Assembly (NCBI RefSeq): GCF_000016325.1
Contig: NC_009436.1
Span: 1,798,001 to 1,862,000, forward strand
Origin: Enterobacter sp. 638
Lineage (GTDB): Bacteria; Pseudomonadota; Gammaproteobacteria; Enterobacterales; Enterobacteriaceae
Direction: 5' to 3'
Length of the DNA: 64,000 bases
The position numbers were made by a program, and so were the translations under genes. A model generated the notes under the pieces. That model saw only the letters and a program-made list of their open reading frames with translations. It did not search any database and was not told where the DNA came from. This document shows positions 38,007-47,676 of this stretch, piece by piece (position 1 is the first letter of the stretch; the number at the start of each line of letters is the position of its first letter).

Positions 38007-39350
38007 TTAAATCACACCTTGCCCAATCATCGCATCGGCGACTTTCACGAAGCCAGCGATATTCGCGCCGCGCACATAGTTGGTCTGCTTATCTTCACCG
38101 CCATACTCGACGCAGGCGTGGTGAATATCCAGCATGATGTGATGCAGGCGCGCATCCACTTTCTCGGCTTTCCAGCCCATACGCGCCGCGTTCTGCGCCA
38201 TTTCCAGACCTGAAGTCGCCACGCCGCCCGCGTTCGCCGCTTTGCCTGGCGCAAACAGCACGCCCGCTTGCAGGAACAGGTCGGTCGCTTCGATGGTCGT
38301 CGGCATGTTCGCGCCTTCAGCCACAGCTTTCACGCCATTCGCGATCAGTTGCTGCGCCGCGTCGACGTCCAGCTCATTTTGCGTTGCACACGGCAGGGCG
38401 ATATCCACCGGCACCGACCACGGCTGTTTGCCTTCCAGATAGGTCAGGCCAAACTCACGCGCATAATCGGCCACGCGGCCGTCACGGCTGGCTTTGATTT
38501 CACACAGACGCGCCAGTTTCTCCGTGGTGAAACCGGCTTCATCCACCACCGTACCGCTGGAGTCAGAGGCGGTAATCACGCGTGCGCCAAACTGCATCGC
38601 TTTTTCAATCGCGTACTGCGCCACGTTTCCGGACCCGGAAACCGCTACGCGCATGCCTTCAAAGCCCAAACCGTGGCGTTTTAACATCGCCTCGGTGAAA
38701 TAGACCAGACCATAGCCTGTCGCTTCTGGACGGATCAAACTCCCGCCGAAAGAGAGTCCTTTGCCAGTGAACACGCAGGCGCTGTTGTTAGACAGCTTCT
38801 TCATCATCCCGGCCATAAAGCCAACTTCACGCCCGCCAACGCCGATATCGCCCGCAGGCACGTCGGTATCAGGCCCAAGATGGCGATACAGTTCGGTCAT
38901 CAGCGCCTGGCAGAAACGCATCACTTCGCCTTCGCTTTTGCCTTTCGGATCAAAATCGCTGCCGCCTTTCCCGCCGCCCATCGGCAGGGTGGTGAGCGCA
39001 TTTTTGAATGTCTGTTCAAAGCCCAGGAACTTCAGAATCGATAAATTCACGGAAGGGTGGAAACGCATCCCGCCCTTAAACGGGCCGATAGCGGAGTTAA
39101 ACTGGACGCGCCATGCGCGGTTAACCTGCACCTGATTACGATCGTCAACCCACACCACGCGGAACTGAATGACACGCTCCGGCTCAACCAGACGCTCAAG
39201 CAACGACATCTGACGATAACGCGGGTTTTCTTCAAGAAACGGCCACAACGTGGTCATGACTTCGCGAACGGCCTGCGCGAACTCGCTCTGATGCGGGTCG
39301 CGGCTTTGAACATGGGTAAGAAACGATTCCAGAGTGCGTGTCTGATCCAT
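38007..39350 (-). CDS. gdhA: NADP-specific glutamate dehydrogenase
   Basis: A 447-residue enzyme assimilating ammonium into glutamate from 2-oxoglutarate. The catalytic block LPMGGGKGGSDFDPKG holds the active Lys and the Rossmann motif is VSGSGNVAQYAIEKA. Length and sequence follow E. coli GdhA. It ends in the repeat block, whose hairpins probably terminate it. The 234-bp gap upstream (39351-39584) holds its promoter and that of ynjH; I see no certain site. Confidence 0.98.
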   Translation of the reverse strand: MDQTRTLESFLTHVQSRDPHQSEFAQAVREVMTTLWPFLEENPRYRQMSLLERLVEPERVIQFRVVWVDDRNQVQVNRAWRVQFNSAIGPFKGGMRFHPSVNLSILKFLGFEQTFKNALTTLPMGGGKGGSDFDPKGKSEGEVMRFCQALMTELYRHLGPDTDVPAGDIGVGGREVGFMAGMMKKLSNNSACVFTGKGLSFGGSLIRPEATGYGLVYFTEAMLKRHGLGFEGMRVAVSGSGNVAQYAIEKAMQFGARVITASDSSGTVVDEAGFTTEKLARLCEIKASRDGRVADYAREFGLTYLEGKQPWSVPVDIALPCATQNELDVDAAQQLIANGVKAVAEGANMPTTIEATDLFLQAGVLFAPGKAANAGGVATSGLEMAQNAARMGWKAEKVDARLHHIMLDIHHACVEYGGEDKQTNYVRGANIAGFVKVADAMIGQGVI

Positions 39351-39584
39351 TGATATAAGAACCTCTTATGATGATTTTTTATATTTTGTGTGTTGTGCGG
39401 GTGATTTTTGGTCGTTTTCGACTATACCACCCGTACCGCTTTGCGAGGCAAGTGAAAATTCGTGACGAAAGGGAAATTAATTATCGGGCGCGAGTCATAA
39501 CGAAAAACGATGGCTGACAAATTAAAGGTTCGACCCCGATTAACCGTTATAGTCATTACAAGGACACAACAGGAACCGACGTCT

Positions 39585-39857
39585 ATGAACCGTTACCTTA
39601 TTCCCGCGCTGTTTGCGCTCTTATCGGCAGGCGCTCAGGCCGACCGCTTTCGCCCGGATGTTGACGTCAACGTACCGGCAGAAGTCTTTAGCTCCGGCGG
39701 TCAGCGTGCGCAGCCGTGTAATCAATGCTGCATCTATCAGGATCAGAACTATTCGGAAGGGGCGGTCGTGAAAGCCGACGGCGTGCTGTTGCAGTGTCAG
39801 CGTGATGAACGCACCATCAGCACGAACCCGCTGGTCTGGCGGCGCGTAAAAGAATAA
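39585..39857 (+). CDS. ynjH: DUF1496 secreted protein YnjH
   Basis: A 90-residue protein with signal peptide MNRYLIPALFALLSAGAQA (cut after about residue 19). The mature part contains RPDVDVNVPAEVFSSGGQRA and the Cys cluster QPCNQCCIYQDQNYSEG, plus one later Cys, so disulfides are likely in the periplasm. The start is chosen at the signal peptide; AGGAACC precedes it. The last 41 bp overlap convergent nudG. The function is unknown. Confidence 0.94.
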   Translation: MNRYLIPALFALLSAGAQADRFRPDVDVNVPAEVFSSGGQRAQPCNQCCIYQDQNYSEGAVVKADGVLLQCQRDERTISTNPLVWRRVKE

Positions 39858-40233
39858 ACGCTTCAAGCAACGGGATATCGGCAGGCGCTAGCGTGTAGGT
39901 TAGCGCCTCTTCGGGCGTACACCACACCAGCTCACTGTGATAATGAGCCGTCAGCTCGCCGCTGAATGTCGGGACGTGCCACGCGTGCAGCGCGATGAGC
40001 CGCTGCGACACTTCGCGCTGATGGCTGGCGACATACTGCGCAGGCTGCGCTTCAATGCCCAGCTCCTCACGCAGCTCACGAATCAGCGCGTCGGGCTGCG
40101 TTTCGCCTGCTTCGACTTTCCCTCCGGCAAACTCCCACATTCCGGGCTGATCGGCATGAGGTGGGCGCTGCGCCAGTAAAATTTTGCCGTCCTGTTCCAG
40201 GATCGCGGCAACGACATCGAGAGTTTTCAGCAT
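39817..40233 (-). CDS. nudG: CTP pyrophosphohydrolase NudG
   Basis: A 138-residue Nudix hydrolase that cleans (d)CTP analogues such as 5-hydroxy-CTP from the pool. The Nudix box runs from GGKVEAGETQPDALI to RELREELGI. LLAQRPPHADQPGMWEFAGG precedes it as in MutT-type enzymes. Several Mets lie near the start; 40233 (MLKTLDVVAAI) matches the E. coli N-terminus best, 40239 is possible. It is divergent from ynjA. Confidence 0.94.
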   Translation of the reverse strand: MLKTLDVVAAILEQDGKILLAQRPPHADQPGMWEFAGGKVEAGETQPDALIRELREELGIEAQPAQYVASHQREVSQRLIALHAWHVPTFSGELTAHYHSELVWCTPEEALTYTLAPADIPLLEAFILLRAARPAGSC

Positions 40234-40308
40234 GGTCATCAATAATTGAAGGTGAAAAACGACATATTATCGTCGCCTTTCAAAGAGTCCAGCCATCAGG
40301 AGAGTTCG

Positions 40309-40878
40309 GTGAAAGAAACTACCGCCTGGGTACACCCCGTCAAATCCATTCCCGTCAGCCTAAAACCCATCGCGGCGATGCAGAAAAAGCATTTCGGCGC
40401 GGTGCTCAATCCAACCCGCTGGTGGGGGCGAATGCCACGGTTGTTCTGGCTGGTGGCGCTGTTTGTCGGTTTTCTTGAGCGCCGTCATGCGCGTCTCAGT
40501 CCGACGCTGCGATCGCTGCTGATGACCCGCGTCTCGCAGCTTTGCCACTGCGCGTTTTGTATCGATGCCAACAGCCTGCGTCTGGCCGAGCGCTGCGGCG
40601 CGCTGGATAAAGTGCAGGCCGTCAGCCATTGGCGCGATTCGACGTTATTCAGCGCGGATGAACGTGCCGCGCTGGCCTATGCCGAGGCGACAACGGCCAC
40701 GCCGCCGCAGATCGGTGACGACGTAAAAACAGAGCTAAAGCGCTTTTACAGCGACGCTGCGATAACAGAAATGACGGCGCTGATTGCGTTTCAGAATCTC
40801 TCGGCGCGTTTTAACGCTGCACTCGACATCCCGGCGCAGGGGCTCTGCGACGCCTTCAAAGGAAAACCGCATGCTTGA
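40309..40878 (+). CDS. ynjA: AhpD-like carboxymuconolactone decarboxylase family YnjA
   Basis: A 189-residue protein whose core LCHCAFCIDANSLRLAERCG holds the CxxC of AhpD-like alkylhydroperoxidases, suggesting a thiol-redox role. NLSARFNAALDIPAQGLC closes the family region. Start: GTG at 40309 with AGGAGA 5 bp upstream, better than the longer upstream frame. In K-12 ynjA precedes ynjB; here it lies beside ynjF instead and overlaps it by 8 bp, so the two are coupled. Confidence 0.9.
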   Translation: MKETTAWVHPVKSIPVSLKPIAAMQKKHFGAVLNPTRWWGRMPRLFWLVALFVGFLERRHARLSPTLRSLLMTRVSQLCHCAFCIDANSLRLAERCGALDKVQAVSHWRDSTLFSADERAALAYAEATTATPPQIGDDVKTELKRFYSDAAITEMTALIAFQNLSARFNAALDIPAQGLCDAFKGKPHA

Positions 40879-41488
40879 CAGACATGTGCATCCACGCCTG
40901 AAACCGGCACTTAACCGTCTGGTAGAAAAGCTTGATAAGCCGACTATCACCGCCGATGGCTTAACGCTTCTGGGATTTGCCATCGGCGTGCTGGCGTTGC
41001 CTTTTCTGGCGCTGGGCTGGTATCTGGCGGCGCTGGTAGCCATTGTGTTGAACCGTTTGCTCGATGGGCTGGACGGGGCGCTGGCGCGGCGGCGCGGCAT
41101 AACCGATGCCGGTGGCTTTCTCGATATTGCGCTCGACTTCCTGTTTTACGCTCTGGTGCCATTTGGCTTTGCGCTGGCCGCCCCGGCGGAAAACGCGCTG
41201 GCGGCGGCGTGGCTGTTGTTTGCGTTTATCGGCACCGGCAGCAGTTTTCTGGCGTTTGCGGCGCTGTCTGCAAAACACAATATTGATAACCCTGGCTACG
41301 CGCACAAGTCGTTTTATTATTTGGGGGGCTTAACGGAAGGGACGGAGACGATCCTGCTGTTCGCGCTGTGCTGTTTATTTCCGATGCACTTTGCGCTATT
41401 CGCTTGGATCTTTGGCGCGTTGTGCTGGCTCACCACCACAACGCGCATCTGGAGCGGATATCAAACGCTTAAAGCACTCGCCCGTTAA
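40871..41488 (+). CDS. ynjF: CDP-alcohol phosphatidyltransferase family YnjF
   Basis: A 205-residue inner-membrane enzyme with several helices. The signature DGLDGALARRRGITDAGGF then LDIALD fits D-G-x2-A-R-x8-G-x3-D-x3-D, the metal and CDP-alcohol site. It probably transfers a phosphoalcohol, but its substrate is unknown. The ATG lies inside the ynjA end, and the stop overlaps convergent ynjE by 4 bp. It matches E. coli YnjF. Confidence 0.93.
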   Translation: MLDRHVHPRLKPALNRLVEKLDKPTITADGLTLLGFAIGVLALPFLALGWYLAALVAIVLNRLLDGLDGALARRRGITDAGGFLDIALDFLFYALVPFGFALAAPAENALAAAWLLFAFIGTGSSFLAFAALSAKHNIDNPGYAHKSFYYLGGLTEGTETILLFALCCLFPMHFALFAWIFGALCWLTTTTRIWSGYQTLKALAR

Positions 41489-42792
41489 AGCGTACTTTCA
41501 GGCGTCAGCGGCCCGGTCGTGACAGGGTTTTGCGGGTGAGCGCTCCATTCGTACCAGCCGCCGTCGTACACGGCGACGTTTTTCCAGCCCATCGCCCGTG
41601 CGTACATAAAGGTTTCTGACGCGCGCCAGCCCGTGCCGCAATAAAACGCCACCTGCTGATCGGGCAGAATATGCCACTGTTTCCACATCGCCGCGATATC
41701 ATCAGCGCTGCGCATGGTTCCATCAGGATTGTGGAAGTCTTCCATATGGGTGGCGTCGCTGCCCGCGTGACCCCAGCGGGCCCCGGCGATTTCGCCTTTG
41801 GGTTTGATATAGCTGTACCCGCTGGTTTCACCGATAAATTCCGGCCACGAGCGAATGCTGACCAGCGAGGCATCCTTGCGATGCAGCAGTCCGCGCGCCT
41901 GTTCCATATCCACCATCAGCTGCGGCTGCCCGGGAATGGGGGCGCCGAAATCGTTCGCCGGTTTGACTTTTGCGGGCGTGCCGCGCCCGACCGGCAGATT
42001 CGCGTCGGACCAGGCCTTCCAGCCACCGTCCAGAATGCGTACGTCCTTCACACCGGCGTACAGCATGATTTGCGCCACGCGTGCCGCAGCATACACGTCG
42101 CGGCCATACAAAATTACGGTGGTGTCGTGACGAATGCCGTGCTTCGCCAGCATGGCTTTCAGTTTGTCATCTGACACTTTATTCCACAGCGGTTCGCTTT
42201 CGACTTCATTGGTATCAATGTAATCCGCGCCGGGAATGTGATTTAGCAGGTAAAATTTGGGCGCACCCCAGGCGGCTTCGATAATTTTAAAATCACCCGT
42301 CGGCGCGGCCGCCACTTTTTTGCCTTGCTGCAGTTGGTGGATCCACTGCGGATAAACCAGTTGCTCAAAATGAGGCAGACGTTGCAGGCGGGCAGGGGTT
42401 TGCAGCGCGTCGCCTAAGGTTGAAACCGTTGAATATCCGGCTTTTTTTAAGCGCGCGTTGACGGCCTGATTGTCTGCGTCGCTGCCGTAGAGGGCAATCA
42501 TGGACGCAGGCGTCAGATTGTGCTGTTTTGCCCAGCCTGCGAGCTGTTCGTCATTCATCGCGTTAAGCCAGCTGGCGGAGAGATTCAGCGCGGCAGGCTC
42601 ATGCCCGGACGGGCCAGACAGCGTCTGCGGCCAGCCGTTATAAAACGCGCTGGCGCGGGTGTCGATAACCGTACCCTGCTGCTGTTGCAATTGCGCAAGC
42701 GTAAGTGATTGCGCCATATCAGCGGCAACGGAGGAAAAAGTGGCGAGACCCAGGATCATGGCGAGCGTGGACAGGTGAGAAACACGTTTCAT
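41485..42792 (-). CDS. ynjE: Thiosulfate sulfurtransferase YnjE (three rhodanese domains)
   Basis: A 435-residue exported sulfurtransferase. Signal peptide MKRVSHLSTLAMILGLATFS with cleavage near SVAA. Three rhodanese domains follow; the active Cys is in the last, VAFYCGTGWRASETFMYARA, and another motif is TVILYGRDVYAAARVAQI. It is the last gene of ynjBCDE, with 77 bp from ynjD. Its presence with an ABC importer suggests handling of a sulfur compound, but the substrate is unproven. Confidence 0.95.
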   Translation of the reverse strand: MKRVSHLSTLAMILGLATFSSVAADMAQSLTLAQLQQQQGTVIDTRASAFYNGWPQTLSGPSGHEPAALNLSASWLNAMNDEQLAGWAKQHNLTPASMIALYGSDADNQAVNARLKKAGYSTVSTLGDALQTPARLQRLPHFEQLVYPQWIHQLQQGKKVAAAPTGDFKIIEAAWGAPKFYLLNHIPGADYIDTNEVESEPLWNKVSDDKLKAMLAKHGIRHDTTVILYGRDVYAAARVAQIMLYAGVKDVRILDGGWKAWSDANLPVGRGTPAKVKPANDFGAPIPGQPQLMVDMEQARGLLHRKDASLVSIRSWPEFIGETSGYSYIKPKGEIAGARWGHAGSDATHMEDFHNPDGTMRSADDIAAMWKQWHILPDQQVAFYCGTGWRASETFMYARAMGWKNVAVYDGGWYEWSAHPQNPVTTGPLTPESTL

Positions 42793-42869
42793 CGAAAAGT
42801 CTGATATCAGGTAAAAGGTGCGTCATTTTCGTCTCCCACTCGCCAGAGTTCTTTGCGTTAGCACATAGA

Positions 42870-43490
42870 TTATTGCCACATGGACAGCTGAAGCACGCGA
42901 CCCTGTGCCGGAATATCGTCTTCATCGTGTGTGACCAGCACCACGGGAATATTGAGTTCGCGAACCTGCGCGAACACCCATTCCCGGAACGAGACGCGCA
43001 ACGCCTTGTCCAGACGACTAAACGGTTCATCCAGCAGCAGCGCGTGAGGCTGCGCCAAAAGCGCGCGCAGCAGGCTGACTCTGGCGCGCTCTCCGCCGGA
43101 GAGCGTAGCCGGATCGCTTGCGTAAAACCCATTAAGCCCCGCACTTTTTAGCGCATGCTCAACCTGATCACGACGCGCGGGTCCTTTTATGTGCTCAGGG
43201 AGCGCCAGCAGCAGATTTTGCCCCACGCTAAAGTGGTCGAACAGCAGCGCGTCCTGGAACAAAATACCGATCTCACGTTTCTCGACGGGCAGCGCGTCGC
43301 ATTGTCTGTTGTTCAGCCACAGCTCGCCGCACGCTTTAAAATCCGTAGGGAGTGCACCCACCATCCAGGCGAACAGCGTAGATTTTCCGCTGCCGGATGG
43401 GCCCATCAGCGTGACGATTTCGCCCTTATTCACGCTGAAGTTCACGTGGCGGAAAAGCGGCTCAAGCGTAAGGTTTTTAACGATCAGCAT
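42870..43490 (-). CDS. ynjD: ABC transporter ATP-binding protein YnjD
   Basis: A 206-residue ATPase subunit. Walker A GPSGSGKSTLF, Q-loop LFQDALLFD, signature LSGGERARVSLLRALLA, Walker B ALLLDEPFSRLD and switch His in VTHDEDD are all intact. The start ATG overlaps the ynjC stop by one base (TAATG). It lacks the last about ten residues of E. coli YnjD. It works with YnjB and YnjC. Confidence 0.95.
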   Translation of the reverse strand: MLIVKNLTLEPLFRHVNFSVNKGEIVTLMGPSGSGKSTLFAWMVGALPTDFKACGELWLNNRQCDALPVEKREIGILFQDALLFDHFSVGQNLLLALPEHIKGPARRDQVEHALKSAGLNGFYASDPATLSGGERARVSLLRALLAQPHALLLDEPFSRLDKALRVSFREWVFAQVRELNIPVVLVTHDEDDIPAQGRVLQLSMWQ

Positions 43491-45025
43491 TAACGCAGTC
43501 CTTGTCGGTAGCGGCCCACTAGCCGTGATAAACCGGCGGCGAGACCAAAGGCAGCAGCCGTCAGCACCAGCAGCCACAGCGCGCGACCCGCAAGAATGGC
43601 CGTGCTGCCGCCGCTGCTGAGCGCGACCGCCTCGGTGGTCAGCGTCGGAAATCGTCCCGCGCCGAGCCACAGCGTCGGCAAGTATTGCGCCATGCTGACG
43701 GAAAAGCCTGTGGCAAAAGCAGTAAGCAGAGGGCGGATCAGCATCGGACATTTGATCAGCCAGAATATTTTGCTGCGCCGCATGCCGAGCGTTCTCGCGA
43801 TTAATATTGCGCGCGGATCCAGCCTGCGCCACGCGGGTTGCAGCACCAGCAGCATCCACGGCAACACCCACAGCAGATGCCCCCACAGGACGGCGAGATA
43901 CGATCCGTCGATGCCCGTGAAGAGCGCGATACGGTACTGCCCGGCGACCAGCGGCAGGGCGGGGAGTGCCAGCGGAAGCCAGATCCAGAGCGATCCGCGA
44001 GACGGCCCCCATTCAAGCCAGAGTAAAATAATCGCCAGGGCGATCAGGCTAGAAAACAGCGCCAACGAGAGACTGGCGCGAAATGGCACCCAATCAAAAC
44101 TGTCTTCGCTTGCCAGCAAAATCAGCGCAGCTGCACACATAACTCCGCAAAGCGGCAGTAGCCCTCCCAGCGTTGTGCCAATCACGGGCGCGCCCAAATG
44201 CTGCCGAACGCCAGACGCGGCGGGAACCGGGCGGTGCCAGCGTCTCCAGATGATAAAACCGAGGGCGGCAAACAGCGCCAGCAGCAGAAGTAACATCAGA
44301 CACAGCAAGGTCCCTTTGGTCTGCTGCTGCGCATCGCCCTGACTCAACCACTGCCACGCCAACACCGCCAGCGTCGGCGGATTACCAGGGCCAAGGATAA
44401 TCGCGACATCCACCACCGACAGCGACCAGGCGACCACCGCCAGCATCACCGCGCCGAGCGCAGGCGAGATGGCGGGCAGCACCAGCCAGAAAAGTCCTTG
44501 AACGCGCGAATAACCGAGCGTTCGCAGCACCACCATCTGTTGCGCCAGCGTCTTTTCGGGCAGAACCGCATACATCGCCCACAGCACAAACGCGCTCTCT
44601 TTCACCGCCAGCGTCAGCCCCAGGCCAATGCCGTAGCGATCGATCAGGGGAGAACAGGCGCTGCACCATTGATAAAACGCGCCGCCTTCTGCAAACATCA
44701 GCAGCACGCTGGTGGCAAAGGCGACATGTGGTACGGCCAGCAGCCACGGCAGTCGGGTATGTAAACGCCGCCAGCGGTCGCCGGGCCACAGCGCTGCGAC
44801 CACGCAAAGGGCAATCAAAAGCGAACCTGCGGTGGCGATAAGCGTTGAAACCAGCGTGGCGATCAATGCCTGCGGCAGCTGCGGATCGCTCAACAACGCC
44901 TGCCATCCGGCAAGCGACAAGGCCGGAGCCATCAACATGCCTGCGGCAGGGATCAGCGGCGCATAAATGACGGCTACCGCTATCCAGACCAGCCAGCCTA
45001 GCGGGTGCCGTAGCGACGCAACCAT
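43490..45025 (-). CDS. ynjC: ABC transporter permease YnjC (fused double permease)
   Basis: A 511-residue inner-membrane protein with about 12 helices, two binding-protein-dependent permease domains fused head to tail. Each has an EAA-like loop: LRTLGYSRVQGLFWLVLPAI in the first and ARTLGMRRSKIFWLIKCPML in the second. Length equals E. coli YnjC. It starts inside the ynjB end (28-bp overlap) and runs into ynjD. High GC and low host-like bias are normal for this operon. Confidence 0.95.
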   Translation of the reverse strand: MVASLRHPLGWLVWIAVAVIYAPLIPAAGMLMAPALSLAGWQALLSDPQLPQALIATLVSTLIATAGSLLIALCVVAALWPGDRWRRLHTRLPWLLAVPHVAFATSVLLMFAEGGAFYQWCSACSPLIDRYGIGLGLTLAVKESAFVLWAMYAVLPEKTLAQQMVVLRTLGYSRVQGLFWLVLPAISPALGAVMLAVVAWSLSVVDVAIILGPGNPPTLAVLAWQWLSQGDAQQQTKGTLLCLMLLLLLALFAALGFIIWRRWHRPVPAASGVRQHLGAPVIGTTLGGLLPLCGVMCAAALILLASEDSFDWVPFRASLSLALFSSLIALAIILLWLEWGPSRGSLWIWLPLALPALPLVAGQYRIALFTGIDGSYLAVLWGHLLWVLPWMLLVLQPAWRRLDPRAILIARTLGMRRSKIFWLIKCPMLIRPLLTAFATGFSVSMAQYLPTLWLGAGRFPTLTTEAVALSSGGSTAILAGRALWLLVLTAAAFGLAAGLSRLVGRYRQGLR

Positions 45026-46170
45026 TCTTGCTCCAGCGCGTTAACCCACGCCGCATGCGGTTCCGGCAAGGTTTTCGGTAACCCGTCAGGGATGAATTTT
45101 TTAAGTTGCGCGGCCTGTGCCGACGGCAGTTTTTGCGGGCTTAACACGCTCGGATCGCCCCAAATTTTAGGGTCGGCTTTGCGAATTTGCGCCTCGGGCG
45201 ACAGCAGGAAATTGGCAACTACTTTGGCACCCGCGCTGGCGCTGCTGTTCGCCGGGATCGCCACGAAATGCACATTGCCAATCATCCCGTCGTGAAAGCC
45301 AAAACGGTAGCTGTCGGCGGGCAGTTCGCCGCTGGCCACTTTTTGCTGCGCGTGCGCCGGGTTAAAGGTGACAGACATATTGAGATTGCTGCTGGCGAGC
45401 AGGGCATCCATTCGTGCAGGGCTGGGCGGAAAGTCTTTGCCTTCGCGCCAGAGCAGCGGGTGCAGTTTATCGAGATAATCCCACAGCGGAGCCGTCACTG
45501 CGTTAAACGTGTGTGAATCAGGCGGGACTTTCAGCGCATCAGAATTTGCTGTCAGTGTTAGCAGGAGCTGTTCCAGCCACGCCGTGCCGGTGAAATCCGG
45601 CGGACGCGGATAAGTGATTTTACCGGGATTTTTTTGCGCATAGCTGAGCAGGGCTTCGGGATCGGAGAGCGGAACTGGCAGGCTCTGTTTGCGGGCAATA
45701 AACGTCAATTGTGCGCCGCCCCACGGGGATTCTGCGCCGTCGGTTGGAATGGCAAAATCTTCGTTGACCGGTTTATCGGTATCGACATAGCGCCAGTTCG
45801 GCAGCGTTTGCGCCCAGCCGGTTTGCAGCAAACCGACTTCTTTCAGCGTGCGGAAATTCTCCCCGTTGACCCACAGTAAATCGACAGAACCGTTGGTTTT
45901 TCGCCCGGCGGCGGATTCTGTCTGGATGCGTTTGACCGCATCGGCAGCGTCCGCCAGATGCACGATTTTGAGGGTGATCGCGTAATGGGTTTTCATCTCG
46001 CCGCTTACCCAGTCGAGATAACGATTGACGGCCTGATCGCCGCCCCAGGCGTTAAACCAGACGGTTTGGCCTTTGGCGTCGTTTTGCACGGTTTGCCAAC
46101 TGGCATCAGCCATTGCGGGGGCTGCCAGCAGCAGTCCGGTCAGAAATACGCAGCCACGCACACGGCGCAT
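44998..46170 (-). CDS. ynjB: ABC transporter substrate-binding protein YnjB
   Basis: A 390-residue periplasmic binding protein. Signal peptide RRVRGCVFLTGLLLAAPAMA with cleavage after AMA (about residue 22). The mature part belongs to the thiamine/iron-type binding family, with VWFNAWGGDQAVNRYLDWVS near the start and DLLWVNGENFRTLKE. It is the first gene of ynjBCDE, 12 bp downstream of the TVP38-family gene. Its ligand is unknown. Confidence 0.94.
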   Translation of the reverse strand: MRRVRGCVFLTGLLLAAPAMADASWQTVQNDAKGQTVWFNAWGGDQAVNRYLDWVSGEMKTHYAITLKIVHLADAADAVKRIQTESAAGRKTNGSVDLLWVNGENFRTLKEVGLLQTGWAQTLPNWRYVDTDKPVNEDFAIPTDGAESPWGGAQLTFIARKQSLPVPLSDPEALLSYAQKNPGKITYPRPPDFTGTAWLEQLLLTLTANSDALKVPPDSHTFNAVTAPLWDYLDKLHPLLWREGKDFPPSPARMDALLASSNLNMSVTFNPAHAQQKVASGELPADSYRFGFHDGMIGNVHFVAIPANSSASAGAKVVANFLLSPEAQIRKADPKIWGDPSVLSPQKLPSAQAAQLKKFIPDGLPKTLPEPHAAWVNALEQEWLRRYGTR

Positions 46171-46182
46171 AATGCCTCCCTG

Positions 46183-46863
46183 TTAATGAGAAGAATGGAA
46201 ATAGCGAGAAAACAGCCAGCGCGTCACCAGCGGCAATAACCCTAAGAGTGTAAGGGCGAAAAGCATGCCCGGCGACAGAATATCGCGCAGCGATGTCAGC
46301 TTGCCCAGTTCGCGTCCGGCATTCAGGAAAATCACCGTGGCAGGCAGCATCGCCAGCTGACTAATCCACCAGTAACGACGCACGCCAAGGGCGGTTAATC
46401 CGGAGAGTAAATTGACCAGAAAGAACGGAAAAAGCGGCATCAGGCGCAGGGCGAAAAGATAAAATGCGCCGTTGCTGTCTATCCCCTCATTCACCGTTTT
46501 CAGTTGGCGGCTGAACCGGCGCTGGATCCCGTCGCGCAAAATATAACGGCTGGTGAGCATCGCGAGCGTCGCGCCAAGCGTTGAGGCAAACGACACCAGC
46601 AGGACGCCCTGCCATAGCGGGAACAGCGTACCGCCGAGCAGGGTGAACAGCGCCGCCCCTGGAATCGACAGGGCAGAGATCACCACGTAAACCGCAAAAT
46701 AGAGTGCGGCACTGCCGGCGGGTGCCTGCTGCACATATTCCTGGAGCGCGCGTTGATGCGTTTTGAGGGATTCGAGCGACAGAAAATCGGGGGGCAGCAG
46801 GGTACGAATCATGAAAAATGCGCCCATGAGGGCGCATATCAACAGAATTTTTGGTAGTTTCAC
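46183..46863 (-). CDS. TVP38/TMEM64 (DedA-like) membrane protein, YdjZ-type
   Basis: A 226-residue inner-membrane protein with about five to six helices. The VTT/DedA core is ALSIPGAALFTLLGGTLF (re-entrant loop) followed by RLMPLFPFFLVNLLSGLT. E. coli has ydjX and ydjZ of this family between xthA and ynjA; this single gene occupies the ydjZ position, and ydjX and ydjY are absent. Relatives are linked to lipid scrambling or selenium metabolism, which I cannot decide here. It lies 6 bp after xthA. Confidence 0.85.
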   Translation of the reverse strand: MKLPKILLICALMGAFFMIRTLLPPDFLSLESLKTHQRALQEYVQQAPAGSAALYFAVYVVISALSIPGAALFTLLGGTLFPLWQGVLLVSFASTLGATLAMLTSRYILRDGIQRRFSRQLKTVNEGIDSNGAFYLFALRLMPLFPFFLVNLLSGLTALGVRRYWWISQLAMLPATVIFLNAGRELGKLTSLRDILSPGMLFALTLLGLLPLVTRWLFSRYFHSSH

Positions 46864-46869
46864 CGGCGA

Positions 46870-47676
46870 TTACAGTTTGAACTTAGCCCAGACTGGCGCG
46901 TGGTCGGACGGCTTTTCCATGCCGCGAATATCGTAATCGATACCGGTTTCGATGCAGCGTTCCGCCAGCGGTGCGCTGGCCAGCAGCAGGTCGATGCGCA
47001 GGCCACGGTTGTCATCAAAGCCTTTTGAGCGGTAGTCAAACCACGAGAAACGGTCCTGCGTATCAGGGTTTGCGGCACGGAAGGTATCCACCAGACCCCA
47101 ACTTTGCAGACGCTGCATCCACTCGCGCTCTTCCGGCAGGAACGAGCATTTCCCGGTTCGCAGCCAGCGCTTGCGGCTGTCTTCGCCGATGCCGATATCC
47201 AGATCCGTTGGGCTGATATTCACGTCACCCATGATCAGTACCGGATTCTCTTTGTTCAGTTCCGTCGTCAGATAATCCTGCAGATCCTGATAGAACTTGG
47301 CTTTGGCCGGGAATTTGGTCGGGTGGTCGCGGCTTTCGCCCTGCGGGAAATACCCATTGATGACGGTGATGTTTCCAAGTGGAGACGGAATTTCCGCCAT
47401 GATAATGCGGCGCTGCGCTTCACCGTCGTCGCCAGGGAAGCCACGACGTACGGAAATCGGAGTCTGTTTAGTCAGCAGCGCCACGCCATAGTGGCCTTTC
47501 TGCCCGTGATAAAAGACGTTGTAGCCGAGTTTTGCGACGTCTTCGAGGGGGAACATGTCGTCGTGAACTTTTGTCTCCTGCAGGCCGATCACGTCTGGCT
47601 GATGTTGCTCAACGATGGCTTCCAGCTGGTGAGGACGGGCGCGCAGGCCGTTGATATTAAAAGAGACAAATTTCAT
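46870..47676 (-). CDS. xthA: Exodeoxyribonuclease III
   Basis: A 268-residue main AP endonuclease and 3'-exonuclease of base excision repair. Catalytic residues are visible: Glu in [11 protein letters not shown], Asp and Asn in [13 protein letters not shown], and His in [11 protein letters not shown]. The start at [15 protein letters not shown] is the E. coli start; a longer frame adds four unconserved residues. It is divergent from astC, with a 433-bp regulatory gap. Confidence 0.98.
   Translation of the reverse strand: MKFVSFNINGLRARPHQLEAIVEQHQPDVIGLQETKVHDDMFPLEDVAKLGYNVFYHGQKGHYGVALLTKQTPISVRRGFPGDDGEAQRRIIMAEIPSPLGNITVINGYFPQGESRDHPTKFPAKAKFYQDLQDYLTTELNKENPVLIMGDVNISPTDLDIGIGEDSRKRWLRTGKCSFLPEEREWMQRLQSWGLVDTFRAANPDTQDRFSWFDYRSKGFDDNRGLRIDLLLASAPLAERCIETGIDYDIRGMEKPSDHAPVWAKFKL

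Noticed and set aside
42870..44012. 380-codon frame including ynjD
   Set aside because: The upstream half is a shadow of ynjC in another frame; the ATP-binding protein starts at 43490.
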